NCBI RefSeq assembly: GCF_029167645.1
Contig: NZ_CP119147.1
Coordinates: forward strand, 2,356,001 to 2,420,000
Direction of reading: 5' to 3'
From: Streptomyces sp. AM 2-1-1
GTDB taxonomy: Bacteria; Actinomycetota; Actinomycetes; Streptomycetales; Streptomycetaceae
Length of the DNA stretch: 64,000 bases
Within the stretch, counting starts at the first letter, position 1; each line of letters starts with the position of its first letter. The position numbers were made by a program, and so were the translations under genes. Positions 25,651 through 33,367 of this stretch are shown in pieces. The notes below the pieces were generated by a model that saw only the letters and a program-made list of their open reading frames with translations, was not told where the DNA came from and made no database searches.

Positions 25651-25708
25651 GACCGTTCGCCGACCGGGGCCGTCCGCCGACCGGGGCCCGTGGCTCGTAC
25701 GGGTGGTC

Positions 25709-26293
25709 TCAGTCCAGCGGTACGGAGGAGCGGAGCGGGTCCCGCAGGTCGGTCCCGTGCGACAGCCAGCGCTCCTGGAGTTCCTGGGCGCCCCGGACCC
25801 GCTTCCAGGCGGCCTCGTTGGGGGTCATCGGGAGCAGCGGCAGGAAACGCACAGGGTCCATCGGTTCGTCCAGCTCCAGGTCCTCCACCAGTCCGCCGGA
25901 CTCGGCGACCAGTACCGAGGAGAAGGGGGCGGACGGCCAGAGCGGGTCGCCCAGGTCCAGGGAGGCGCCGGGCTGGACGATCACACCCTCGACCTGCGGG
26001 GACGCGGCGAGCACGGCGAGCGGGCGCAGCACCTGGTCGGTGGCGGCCAGTCCCGCCCGTACCGAGAGCACCAGTTCCGCGCGCGGGCCCTTCACCGGGT
26101 CGGCGAGGGGGGAGGTGGGGTCCGCCATGGGCTGGGCGGACATGCCGAGGGTGGCGTAGCGGACCACGTCGCCGTCGAGGAAGCGCAGCACCTCGATGCG
26201 GTCCGTCCCGAGGAAGGTCACGGCGGCGCGGGCGTCCGGCTCGCCGAGAGCGGTGCGGAGCCGGGCTTCGACGAGCGCGAGAATTTCTTCCAT
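25709..26293 (-). CDS. SUFU (suppressor of fused)-domain protein
   Basis: 194 residues starting at the ATG at 26293. The C-terminal half shows the bacterial SUFU pattern: LDLGDPLWPSAPFSSVLVAESG, then FLPLLPMTPNEAAWKRVRGAQELQERW. Some bacterial SUFU proteins are polymorphic-toxin immunity proteins, but others, like this isolated copy, are housekeeping proteins of unknown role. A TATGCT hexamer six bases upstream of the ATG suggests a leaderless mRNA. Divergent from the corA leader. Confidence 0.85.
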   Translation of the reverse strand: MEEILALVEARLRTALGEPDARAAVTFLGTDRIEVLRFLDGDVVRYATLGMSAQPMADPTSPLADPVKGPRAELVLSVRAGLAATDQVLRPLAVLAASPQVEGVIVQPGASLDLGDPLWPSAPFSSVLVAESGGLVEDLELDEPMDPVRFLPLLPMTPNEAAWKRVRGAQELQERWLSHGTDLRDPLRSSVPLD

Positions 26294-26299
26294 GTCGCG

Positions 26300-26305
26300 A
26301 GCATA
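26300..26305 (-). promoter_or_regulatory. Putative -10 (TATGCT), leaderless start for SUFU gene
   Basis: Minus-strand TATGCT ends six bases before ATG 26293; no ribosome site lies between. Confidence 0.5.
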
Positions 26306-26354
26306 GAACGCGTATCGAACGGGCAAAGTACGGGATTGGCCCTTGGCCGGCTGA

Positions 26355-26440
26355 TAGCCTGGCCGCCGGTCGGGACAGCGTGCGAAGCCACGCTCCCTCA
26401 AGTCCCGGCAGCACGTCGTCCCCCACGGGGGACCGACCGG
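26355..26440 (+). promoter_or_regulatory. corA leader: -10 box and three-way-junction RNA element
   Basis: A TAGCCT hexamer (26355-26360) would start transcription near 26366. From there the RNA can fold as a junction: P1 CCGGTC 26366-26371 with GACCGG 26435-26440; P2 GGGAC 26372-26376 with GTCCC 26402-26406, capped by AGCGTG 26377-26382 with CACGCT 26389-26394; P3 GTCCCC 26418-26423 with GGGGAC 26428-26433. The closing strand of P1 runs straight into the AGGAGGTGGGG ribosome site of the upstream ORF, so folding could gate its translation. The sequence does not match the M-box consensus I remember. A magnesium-responsive role is inferred only from the downstream corA gene. Confidence 0.55.
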
Positions 26441-26457
26441 AGGAGGTGGGGACTGCC

Positions 26458-26517
26458 ATGGATCCAAGTCGACCGTGCAGTACCAAGCGCCCTTCCGTCT
26501 CCACCGTTTCCCGGTGA
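26458..26517 (+). CDS. 19-codon upstream ORF (leader peptide) of corA
   Basis: ATG at 26458, seven bases after a very strong AGGAGGTGGGG. The peptide is MDPSRPCSTKRPSVSTVSR, rich in Ser, Arg and Pro, ending at TGA 26515-26517, with 192 bases left to the corA start. Proline-containing leader peptides control magnesium-transporter genes in enterobacteria (MgtL). This peptide is not a homologue, but its length, composition, position and ribosome site suggest an analogous translation-coupled control. Confidence 0.55.
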   Translation: MDPSRPCSTKRPSVSTVSR

Positions 26518-26524
26518 TCTTTTA

Positions 26525-26673
26525 AGCCCTCTCGGTCAGGGCTCGTGGCTTGTCGCACGGCGGAAGAGCATCTCGTTTTTGCCTGTCTGTAGCGAACGCC
26601 GTCGCCACCGCTGCGCGGTGCCGCCCGCTTTGCGGACGTGGTCCCACGTCTCCATTCCGGGCTGTTCCGCCTG
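26525..26673 (+). promoter_or_regulatory. Hairpins between the upstream ORF and corA
   Basis: Several stems follow the upstream ORF: AGCCCT/AGGGCT at 26525-26543, a T5 run near 26575, CACCG/CGGTG near 26607-26621, and GACGTGG/CCACGTC near 26635-26650. They could form alternative structures depending on ribosome progress on the upstream ORF. I could not identify a canonical intrinsic terminator with confidence. Confidence 0.35.
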
Positions 26674-26709
26674 CGCGCGCCGCACGGCCCTTTCGTGTAG
26701 GAGCCAGCC

Positions 26710-27837
26710 ATGTCCATGATCCGTGACCTGCGCGCCGCCGTGCGCCCTTCCCTGCGGCCCTCCCTCCGCAAGAACCCCGCTCCCTACAACGGTTACGACA
26801 CCACCCGCGACCCGTCCGCCTCCAGTGCGGTGGTGGACTGCGCGGTCTACCGCGACGGCCGCCGCATGGAGGCGTCCGCCTGCCAGACCCCGCACGAGGC
26901 GATGCTGCGGGTGCGGGAGGGCGGCGGCTTCGCCTGGATCGGGCTGCACGAGCCCACCGAGGCGGAATTCGCGGTCATCGCACGGGAGTTCGGGCTGCAC
27001 CCGCTGGCGGTGGAGGACGCCGTCCACGCCCACCAGCGGCCGAAGCTGGAGCGGTACGACGACACGCTCTTCACGGTCTTCAAGACCATCCACTACGTCG
27101 AGCACGCCGAGCTCACCGCGACCAGCGAGGTCGTCGAGACCGGCGAGGTGATGTGCTTCACCGGCCGGGACTTCGTGATCACCGTCCGGCACGGGGGCCA
27201 GGGGTCGCTGCGCGCCCTGCGTCACCGCCTCCAGGACGATCCGGAGCTGCTCACCAAGGGCCCGTCCGCCGTGCTGCACTCCATCGCCGACCACGTGGTG
27301 GACGGATACATCGCGGTCGCCGCCGCGATGCAGGACGACATCGACGAGGTGGAGATCGACGTCTTCTCCACCCCGGCCAAGGGCAGCGCGCGCGGCACCG
27401 ACGCCGGGCGGATCTACCAACTCAAGCGCGAGGTGCTGGAGTTCAAGCGGGCCGTCTCCCCGCTCCAGCGGCCGATGCAACTCCTCAGCGAACGGCCGAT
27501 GCGGCTCATCGACCCGGACATCCAGAAGTACTTCCGTGACGTGGCCGACCACCTCGCCCGGGTGCAGGAGGAGGTCCTCGGCTTCGACGAACTGCTCAAC
27601 TCGATCCTCCAGGCCAACCTGGCGCAGGCGACCGTCACCCAGAACGAGGACATGCGCAAGATCACGTCGTGGGCGGCGATCGTCGCCGTCCCCACGATGA
27701 TCTGCGGGGTCTACGGCATGAACTTCGAGCACATGCCGGAGCTGCGGTGGACCTACGGCTATCCGATGGTGCTCGGCGTCATCGCGGTGGTCTGTTTCTC
27801 CATCCACCGGACGCTGAAGCGCAACGGCTGGCTGTGA
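26710..27837 (+). CDS. corA: CorA magnesium/cobalt transport protein
   Basis: 375 residues. A long cytosolic N-terminal alpha/beta domain is followed by the stalk helix and two C-terminal membrane helices. The signature YGMNFEH with GMN at 336-338 sits at the end of TM1, and TM2 is followed by the basic tail KRNGWL. CorA pentamers form gated Mg2+ channels in the cytoplasmic membrane. The ATG at 26710 follows TAGGAG. The 340-base leader with an RNA junction and an upstream ORF suggests post-transcriptional control. Confidence 0.97.
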   Translation: MSMIRDLRAAVRPSLRPSLRKNPAPYNGYDTTRDPSASSAVVDCAVYRDGRRMEASACQTPHEAMLRVREGGGFAWIGLHEPTEAEFAVIAREFGLHPLAVEDAVHAHQRPKLERYDDTLFTVFKTIHYVEHAELTATSEVVETGEVMCFTGRDFVITVRHGGQGSLRALRHRLQDDPELLTKGPSAVLHSIADHVVDGYIAVAAAMQDDIDEVEIDVFSTPAKGSARGTDAGRIYQLKREVLEFKRAVSPLQRPMQLLSERPMRLIDPDIQKYFRDVADHLARVQEEVLGFDELLNSILQANLAQATVTQNEDMRKITSWAAIVAVPTMICGVYGMNFEHMPELRWTYGYPMVLGVIAVVCFSIHRTLKRNGWL

Positions 27838-27878
27838 GGGCGCCCGGCCGGGGCGGACCCGTTGCGCGGGCGGCCCGT

Positions 27879-27884
27879 TAGGCT
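27879..27884 (+). promoter_or_regulatory. Putative -10 (TAGGCT), leaderless start at 27892
   Basis: TAGGCT ends seven bases before ATG 27892; no ribosome site is present. Confidence 0.5.
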
Positions 27885-27891
27885 CTGCGCC

Positions 27892-28404
27892 ATGACTGCT
27901 GACGCGCTGCTCGGGCAGGCCCTGGTCGAGGAAGCCACCAAGAAGTCCGGCCTGGTCTGGGTACGCGCCTGTGGGGCGGCCCGGGCGCTCTGGCACGTGT
28001 GGCACGAGGGCGCGGTGCTGCTCGTGGGCGGCCCCGGCGAGCAGCCGCTCCCGGACGGTCTGGCGGACGGTGCGCGGGCCGAGGTGACCGTGCGCAGCAA
28101 GGACAAGGGCGGCCGGATCGTCGCCTGGACGGCCCAGGTCGGCGAACTCGCCCCGCGTTCGCAGGAGTGGGAGGCGGCGGTCGCCGAGCTGAAGGGGAAG
28201 CGGCTCAACGCCCCGGACGCCGAGCGGCTGCCGGAGCGCTGGGCTCGGGAGTGCCGGGTGATGCGGCTGACGCCCCTCACGCACACCACCGACCTGCCGG
28301 ACGGCTCGCTCGCCGCCCGCCCGCTCGACACCCCGGCGACCACCCGCGAACCGGTGCCCGCCGCTCTCCCCCGCCTGCTGCTGAAGCGCCGCAGGCCCCG
28401 CTGA
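27892..28404 (+). CDS. Conserved hypothetical protein (actinobacterial)
   Basis: 170 residues, no signal peptide or membrane helix. The N-terminal half has the strand pattern KKSGLVWVRACGAARALWHVWHEG and AVLLVGG, similar to the FMN-binding split-barrel shape of actinobacterial cell-cycle-independent proteins, but without a clear cofactor motif. The C-terminal 40 residues are Pro/Arg-rich and probably disordered. I do not recognise a characterised family. Monocistronic, convergent with the lipoprotein gene. Confidence 0.75.
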   Translation: MTADALLGQALVEEATKKSGLVWVRACGAARALWHVWHEGAVLLVGGPGEQPLPDGLADGARAEVTVRSKDKGGRIVAWTAQVGELAPRSQEWEAAVAELKGKRLNAPDAERLPERWARECRVMRLTPLTHTTDLPDGSLAARPLDTPATTREPVPAALPRLLLKRRRPR

Positions 28405-28448
28405 GGGATGAGGTCGGCCCCTTCCCGCGGGGTCGCGCCGCGCCCGCC

Positions 28449-28470
28449 GACCCGTTCGTACGAACGGGTC
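28449..28470. terminator. 22-bp perfect palindrome between convergent genes
   Basis: An uninterrupted palindrome (arms GACCCGTTCGT / ACGAACGGGTC) that can fold with a GTAC loop. It overlaps the stop codon of the lipoprotein gene (28469-28471) and lies 44 bases after the stop of the plus-strand gene, so it can serve as a terminator for the plus-strand transcript. Confidence 0.5.
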
Positions 28471-29236
28471 AGCCGGAACTCCTCGGCAGCTCTCCGCCGT
28501 AGTCGACGGTCTCCTCCCGCGGCGGGGCCGCCAGGTCGAAGGACCGGCCCCAGTCGGCGAGGGTGACCGTCCCGCCACCGCCGCCCCGCGCCACCCGGAC
28601 GGGGTAGGGCTCACCGCGGAGCGCCACGTCGAGGGTGCCGCCCTCGCCCTTCCCGCCCAGGATCTGGATGGTGGGGACGCCGGTGATGGTGTCGCGGTCG
28701 CCCTTGTTGACGGTGCCGTGCAAGGTCAGGAGCCCGTCCAGCAGGGTGTCCTTCTCGGTGAAGCCGCGCAGCCGCTTGTACGTGGGGTCGTCCTCGGGCA
28801 CCTTGACGTACTTGCCGTCGAGCTTCTTCGCGGCCTCGGCGTCGTCGTCCTCGCCCTTGCCGTCCTGTTCGGCGCTCCAGAAGGCCGCGTCCGCCTTGAG
28901 GTAGAGGTCGTCACCGACCCGGAGCACGGCGAAGGTGCTCTCCTCGGAGGTGACCGAGCCGGTGCCGCCGTCCGCGTTGAGCCGCATGTCGAGGGTGTAG
29001 CTGCCGTCCTTGCTGATGAGGGTGCCCGCGAGGTGGACGGCGCCGGCGGCGTCGGCGGCGGCTCTGGCCCGCGTGTCGATCTCCGTGGCGGGGAGCTTGC
29101 CGAGGCCGTTGGTGCCCGCGTCGGGGTCTTCGCCCGAGCAGCCGGTGAGGCCGAGGGCGAGTCCCGCGCCGAGCGCCAGGGCGAGCGCGGTCCGGCGGCG
29201 GGCCCGAACGGCGGGGGCGGAGGAGGTCACGCGCAC
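28469..29236 (-). CDS. LppX/LprAFG-type lipoprotein
   Basis: 255 residues. A lipoprotein signal (basic N-region RARRRTALALALG, hydrophobic run, lipobox LTGC with Cys about 33) is followed by an antiparallel beta domain typical of LppX_LprAFG: LISKDGSYTLDMRLNADGG, then LYLKADAAFW. In mycobacteria such proteins have a hydrophobic cavity that carries lipids or lipoglycans across the envelope. Here the ligand is unknown. The C-terminus ends in a short disordered tail. Confidence 0.85.
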   Translation of the reverse strand: MRVTSSAPAVRARRRTALALALGAGLALGLTGCSGEDPDAGTNGLGKLPATEIDTRARAAADAAGAVHLAGTLISKDGSYTLDMRLNADGGTGSVTSEESTFAVLRVGDDLYLKADAAFWSAEQDGKGEDDDAEAAKKLDGKYVKVPEDDPTYKRLRGFTEKDTLLDGLLTLHGTVNKGDRDTITGVPTIQILGGKGEGGTLDVALRGEPYPVRVARGGGGGTVTLADWGRSFDLAAPPREETVDYGGELPRSSG

Positions 29237-29447
29237 TTGCCTCTCGTCTGCGTGGGGATGGCAAGCGGCAGCGTACCCGGGGTTCCGGCGCGGCCCGGAA
29301 GGGAGCCGTCCGGGGGGCCGCCCGGGGCGGTGCGGAGCAGTACGGGCTAGCCTGAATCCGGCATACCGGCGTCACCGACGCCCCTGACGTACCGTGAAGC
29401 GGCCACGTCACGCATGCACGCGGCAACCGGCACGGAAGGGGTGCGCT

Positions 29448-30722
29448 ATGGCATCGGGCGCGCCCAGGGTCTTCGTCTCGCACCTGTCCGGAGTGCCGGT
29501 CTTCGATCCCAACGGCGACCAGGTCGGCCGGGTCCGCGATCTGGTCGCGATGCTGCGCGTCGGCGGCAGGCCGCCCCGGCTGCTCGGCATGGTGGTCGAG
29601 GTCATCAGCCGGCGGCGCATCTTTCTGCCGATGACCCGGGTGACGGGTGTGGAGTCCGGCCAGGTCATCACCACGGGCGTGATCAACATGCGGCGCTTCG
29701 AGCAGCGGCCGACCGAGCGGCTGGTGCTCGGCGAGTTCCTCGACCGGCGGGTGCGGCTCGCCGGGACCGGCGAGGAGGTCACCATCCTCGACGTGGCCAT
29801 CCACCAGCTGCCCGCCCGCCGTGACTGGGAGATCGACAAGTACTTCGTCCGCAAGGGGCGCGGCGGGGCCCTGCGCCGCAAGGGCGAGACGCTGACCGTC
29901 GAGTGGCCCGCGGTGCGCGACTTCACGCTGGAGGAGCACGGGCAGGGCGCGGAGAGCCTGGTCGCCACCTTCGAACGGCTGCGCCCCGCCGACGTCGCCA
30001 ACGCCCTGCACCACCTGACGCCCAAGCGCCGTGCGGAGGTGGCCGCCGCCCTCGACGACGACCGGCTCGCCGACGTCCTGGAAGAGCTCCCCGAGGACGA
30101 CCAGGTGGAGATCATCGGCAAGTTGAAGGAGGAGCGCGCGGCGGACGTCCTGGAGGCGATGGACCCGGACGACGCGGCGGACCTCCTCTCCGAGCTGCCG
30201 GAGGCGGACAAGGAGCGGCTGCTGACGCTGATGCGCCCGGACGACGCGGCCGACGTGCGCCGGCTGATGAGCTACGAGGAGCGGACGGCGGGTGGTCTGA
30301 TGACGACCGAGCCGATCGTGCTGCGCCCGGACGCCACCGTCGCGGACGCGCTCGCCCGGGTGCGGCAGTCGGACCTCTCCCCCGCGCTCGCCGCCCAGGT
30401 CTACGTCTGCCGCCCGCCCGACGAGACGCCCACCGGCAAGTACCTGGGGACCGTCCACTTCCAGCGGCTGCTGCGCGACCCTCCGTTCGCGCTGGTCAGT
30501 TCGATCGTCGACAGCGACCTGGTGCCGCTGCCGCCGCACACCCCGCTGACGGTGGTGACCAGCTATCTGGCCGCGTACAACCTGGTCGCGGTGCCGGTGG
30601 TGGACGAGAGCGGCTCGCTGCTGGGCGCGGTGACCGTCGACGACGTGCTGGACCACCTCCTGCCCGAGGACTGGCGGGAGACCGACTTCCACGGCGAGGA
30701 GGAGATCGCCCGTGGTCGCTGA
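29448..30722 (+). CDS. PRC-barrel / MgtE-N / CBS-domain protein lacking the MgtE channel
   Basis: 424 residues from the ATG at 29448 (GGAAGGGG upstream). Order: PRC-barrel-like beta domain(s) at about 5-150 (VPVFDPNGDQVGRVRDLVAML), the MgtE_N superhelix at about 165-275 with repeated acidic hairpins (DVLEELPEDDQVEIIGKL, DDAADLLSELPEADKERL), then paired CBS domains at about 285-400. Classic MgtE continues with five membrane helices; this protein ends at GEEEIARGR without any. It resembles the cytosolic Mg2+-sensing half of MgtE. It is translationally coupled to the DUF1003 membrane protein (11-base overlap), which may supply the membrane partner. Equivalent to the mycobacterial Rv1232c neighbourhood. 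Confidence 0.88.
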   Translation: MASGAPRVFVSHLSGVPVFDPNGDQVGRVRDLVAMLRVGGRPPRLLGMVVEVISRRRIFLPMTRVTGVESGQVITTGVINMRRFEQRPTERLVLGEFLDRRVRLAGTGEEVTILDVAIHQLPARRDWEIDKYFVRKGRGGALRRKGETLTVEWPAVRDFTLEEHGQGAESLVATFERLRPADVANALHHLTPKRRAEVAAALDDDRLADVLEELPEDDQVEIIGKLKEERAADVLEAMDPDDAADLLSELPEADKERLLTLMRPDDAADVRRLMSYEERTAGGLMTTEPIVLRPDATVADALARVRQSDLSPALAAQVYVCRPPDETPTGKYLGTVHFQRLLRDPPFALVSSIVDSDLVPLPPHTPLTVVTSYLAAYNLVAVPVVDESGSLLGAVTVDDVLDHLLPEDWRETDFHGEEEIARGR

Positions 30723-31272
30723 GGAGCGTACGAAGGGGGCGTCCACCGGTTCGTCCGGGATGGTGCGCCCGCCCCGGTTCCGGCTGGACCAGCCGAAGGC
30801 CCCGCGCCGCCGGCTCCTCCCGGAGTACGACCCCGAGGCGTTCGGCCGGTTCTCGGAGCGGATCGCCCGCTTCCTGGGCACCGGACGGTTCATCGTCTGG
30901 ATGACGCTGATCATCGTCCTGTGGGTGCTCTGGAACATCTTCGCGCCGACCGCCCTGCGCTTCGACGAGTACCCGTTCATCTTCCTGACGCTGATGCTCT
31001 CGCTCCAGGCCTCGTACGCGGCACCCCTGATCCTGCTGGCGCAGAACCGGCAGGACGACCGGGACCGGGTCACCCACGAGCAGGACCGCAAGCAGAACGA
31101 GCGCTCCATCGCCGACACCGAGTTCCTCACCCGGGAGATCGCGGCGCTGCGGATGGGGCTCGGCGAGGTCGCCACCCGCGACTGGATCCGCTCCGAACTG
31201 GAGGACCTCGTGAAGGACCTGGAGGACCGGCGGGTCCTGCGTCCGTCCGAGAGTGACGAAGCCGACCGCTGA
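30712..31272 (+). CDS. DUF1003 membrane protein
   Basis: 186 residues starting with GTG inside the 3' end of the MgtE-N gene. A cytosolic N-terminus leads to two membrane helices (about 65-82 and 92-112) separated by a short FDEYPF loop, then a long charged helix rich in Arg/Asp/Glu (QNRQDDRDRVTHEQDRKQNERS) predicted as coiled coil. DUF1003 proteins have no established activity. The overlap with an Mg2+-sensor-like protein suggests that the two form one complex. Confidence 0.9.
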   Translation: MVAEERTKGASTGSSGMVRPPRFRLDQPKAPRRRLLPEYDPEAFGRFSERIARFLGTGRFIVWMTLIIVLWVLWNIFAPTALRFDEYPFIFLTLMLSLQASYAAPLILLAQNRQDDRDRVTHEQDRKQNERSIADTEFLTREIAALRMGLGEVATRDWIRSELEDLVKDLEDRRVLRPSESDEADR

Positions 31273-31302
31273 AGGGCTACCCGCGCGTAGCGCCGCGCGC
31301 CG

Positions 31303-31308
31303 TAACAT
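31303..31308 (+). promoter_or_regulatory. Putative -10 (TAACAT), leaderless start for mrp
   Basis: TAACAT ends six bases before ATG 31315 with no ribosome site between, so mrp may have its own leaderless transcript independent of the upstream pair. Confidence 0.5.
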
Positions 31309-31314
31309 CGTCGT

Positions 31315-32448
31315 ATGGCTACGGAAGACGCGGTGCGTGAAGCACTGGCGACAGTGAACGACCCGGAGATCCACCGCCCGATCACCGAACTCGGCATGGT
31401 GAAATCGGTCGAGATCGATCCCGACGGTGTGGTGGCTGTCACGGTGTACCTCACGGTCTCCGGCTGCCCGATGCGCGAGACGATCACCAGGAACGTGACC
31501 GACGCGGTCGCCCGGGTCGAGGGCGTCTCGCGGGTCGAGGTCACCCTCGACGTGATGAGCGACGAGCAGCGCAAGGAACTGGCGGGCGCGCTGCGCGGCG
31601 GCACCGCCGAGCGCGAGGTGCCCTTCGCCCAGCCCGGCTCGCTCACCCGGGTCTACGCGGTGGCGTCCGGCAAGGGCGGCGTCGGGAAGTCCTCGGTGAC
31701 GGTCAACCTCGCTGCGGCGATGGCGGCCGACGGGCTGAAGGTGGGTGTCGTCGACGCCGACATCTACGGCCACAGCGTGCCCCGGATGCTGGGCGCGGAC
31801 GGCCGGCCCACCCAGGTCGAGAACATGATCATGCCGCCGTCCGCGCACGGCGTTAAGGTCATCTCCATCGGCATGTTCACCCCGGGCAACGCCCCGGTGG
31901 TCTGGCGCGGCCCGATGCTCCACCGCGCGCTCCAGCAGTTCCTCGCGGACGTCTACTGGGGCGACCTCGACGTCCTGCTGCTCGACCTGCCGCCGGGCAC
32001 CGGTGACATCGCGATCTCGGTGGCGCAGCTCGTGCCGAACGCCGAGATCCTGGTCGTCACCACTCCCCAGCAGGCGGCCGCCGAGGTGGCCGAGCGGGCC
32101 GGTTCGATCGCGGTGCAGACCCACCAGAAGATCGCCGGCGTCGTGGAGAACATGTCGGGCATGCCGTGTCCGCACTGCGACGAGATGGTCGACGTGTTCG
32201 GCAGCGGCGGCGGTCAGCGGGTGGCGGACGGTCTGACGAAGACGGTCGGCGCCGAGGTGCCGGTGCTCGGTTCGATCCCGATCGACGTACGGCTGCGCGA
32301 GGGCGGCGACGAGGGCAAGCCGGTCGTGCTCTCCGACCCGGACTCCCCCGCGGGCCGCGCGCTGCGCTCCATCGCGGAGAAGCTGGGGGGCCGTCAGCGC
32401 GGCCTCTCGGGCATGTCGCTGGGCATCACCCCGCGCAACAAGTTCTGA
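31315..32448 (+). CDS. mrp: Mrp/ApbC iron-sulfur cluster carrier ATPase
   Basis: 377 residues. The N-terminal MIP18/DUF59 domain (about 1-95, with SGCPMRETI) precedes a deviant Walker A SGKGGVGKSS (Lys 120 and 125), DADIYGHSVPRML, DLPPGTGD and the cluster-binding CPHC pair (GMPCPHCDE). Mrp/Nbp35 dimers bind and deliver [4Fe-4S] clusters to apo-enzymes in the cytosol. Position near tatB/htrA/sigma matches mycobacterial Rv1229c. Confidence 0.96.
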   Translation: MATEDAVREALATVNDPEIHRPITELGMVKSVEIDPDGVVAVTVYLTVSGCPMRETITRNVTDAVARVEGVSRVEVTLDVMSDEQRKELAGALRGGTAEREVPFAQPGSLTRVYAVASGKGGVGKSSVTVNLAAAMAADGLKVGVVDADIYGHSVPRMLGADGRPTQVENMIMPPSAHGVKVISIGMFTPGNAPVVWRGPMLHRALQQFLADVYWGDLDVLLLDLPPGTGDIAISVAQLVPNAEILVVTTPQQAAAEVAERAGSIAVQTHQKIAGVVENMSGMPCPHCDEMVDVFGSGGGQRVADGLTKTVGAEVPVLGSIPIDVRLREGGDEGKPVVLSDPDSPAGRALRSIAEKLGGRQRGLSGMSLGITPRNKF

Positions 32449-32489
32449 GGCGCCCGGAACCGTTCCGAGGCGCCCGCGGCGGGCCGACG

Positions 32490-32569
32490 CGCGAGGAGCC
32501 GGGCGGTCCGTGGGAACGGACGGCCCGGCTCCTCGCGTGCCGTCCGGCTCCGCCGGAGCCGGACGGCAC
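32490..32569. terminator. Tandem bidirectional hairpin terminators after mrp
   Basis: Two adjacent strong hairpins: 32490-32537 (15-bp stem, one mismatch, six more pairs, GGGA loop) and 32537-32569 (15-bp stem with a GCC loop). They separate mrp from the convergent gene at 32573 and can serve both. Confidence 0.85.
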
Positions 32570-32572
32570 GCC

Positions 32573-33241
32573 TCAGGCGTAGTCGGCGACGTCCTCGACG
32601 GCCGAGAAGCCGAGTCCGTACGCGCTCATCCCGCGCCCGTAGGCGCCGATGTGCACGCCCTTCGCGGACCCGGCCAGCACCCAGCCGAACTCCGACTCGC
32701 GGTAGTGGAACTCGACCGGCACACCGTCCACGGGGAGCGAGAGCGTCGACCAGGGCGCCTCCTCCAGTTCGTCGGCGAGCTCGAAGGCGATCTCCGTCTG
32801 CTGGTCGAGCCAGTCGTCGCGCAGCGTGTGGTCGAGCTGCGGCGGCCAGGTGCAGGCGAGGAGGCCGGAGCCGGCCAGCCACGCGGCCGTGGAGACCGTG
32901 GTGGCCTCCAGCGTTCCGGTGCCGTCGCCGCTGCCCCGCACGGGGCTGCTGGCCACGGTCACCACGACGGCGAACCGCTCCTTCTCGGGGCCCGCGTCGG
33001 GGCGCGCCAGCGGCTCGTCACCGTGGCCGATCGCACCGTGCTGGACCGTTCCGTCGGCGGCCCGGCCGACCGGGGTCAGCCGGCGCGGCCCGGTGAACGC
33101 CTCGTCCAGGGCGTACCAGGGGAAGGTCGCCCGCCGATAGCCGTCGACGACGACCGCACGCCGGGCCGTGCGCACCCCCTCCGCTTCCGCGGTGTCCGTA
33201 CTGGGCGCGCCATCCGTATCAACCCGACTCGTGGTCTCCAT
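32573..33241 (-). CDS. Conserved hypothetical protein (Streptomyces)
   Basis: 222 residues, soluble, no signal peptide. The centre and C-terminus look folded: FPWYALDEAFTGPRRLTPV, ERFAVVVTVASSP, LPVDGVPVEFHYRESEFGWVLAGS and IGAYGRGMSAYGLGF. No catalytic motif recognised. A GAGGAGG ribosome site lies upstream of the ATG at 33241. It occupies the position between mrp and tatB where mycobacteria carry other hypotheticals. Confidence 0.78.
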   Translation of the reverse strand: METTSRVDTDGAPSTDTAEAEGVRTARRAVVVDGYRRATFPWYALDEAFTGPRRLTPVGRAADGTVQHGAIGHGDEPLARPDAGPEKERFAVVVTVASSPVRGSGDGTGTLEATTVSTAAWLAGSGLLACTWPPQLDHTLRDDWLDQQTEIAFELADELEEAPWSTLSLPVDGVPVEFHYRESEFGWVLAGSAKGVHIGAYGRGMSAYGLGFSAVEDVADYA

Positions 33242-33367
33242 CTACCCGGCCGCCTCCTCGATCTCCTCAGGATCCGGAGCGGCCCGCCCCCCGCGGGCTC
33301 GGGCGTCCTCGCAACCGGACAGATGGAGAATAGCCATAGCGTCCGGGCGAGCCGGGATTGACCGGTC

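Noticed and set aside
26366..26440. M-box (ykoK) riboswitch in front of corA
   Set aside because: Sequence lacks the conserved M-box blocks I remember; the simpler three-way junction with an upstream ORF describes it better.
28911..31646. Minus-strand frame of about 910 codons across the MgtE-N/DUF1003/mrp genes
   Set aside because: Covers the 5' end of a lipoprotein and three motif-rich plus-strand genes; shadow.
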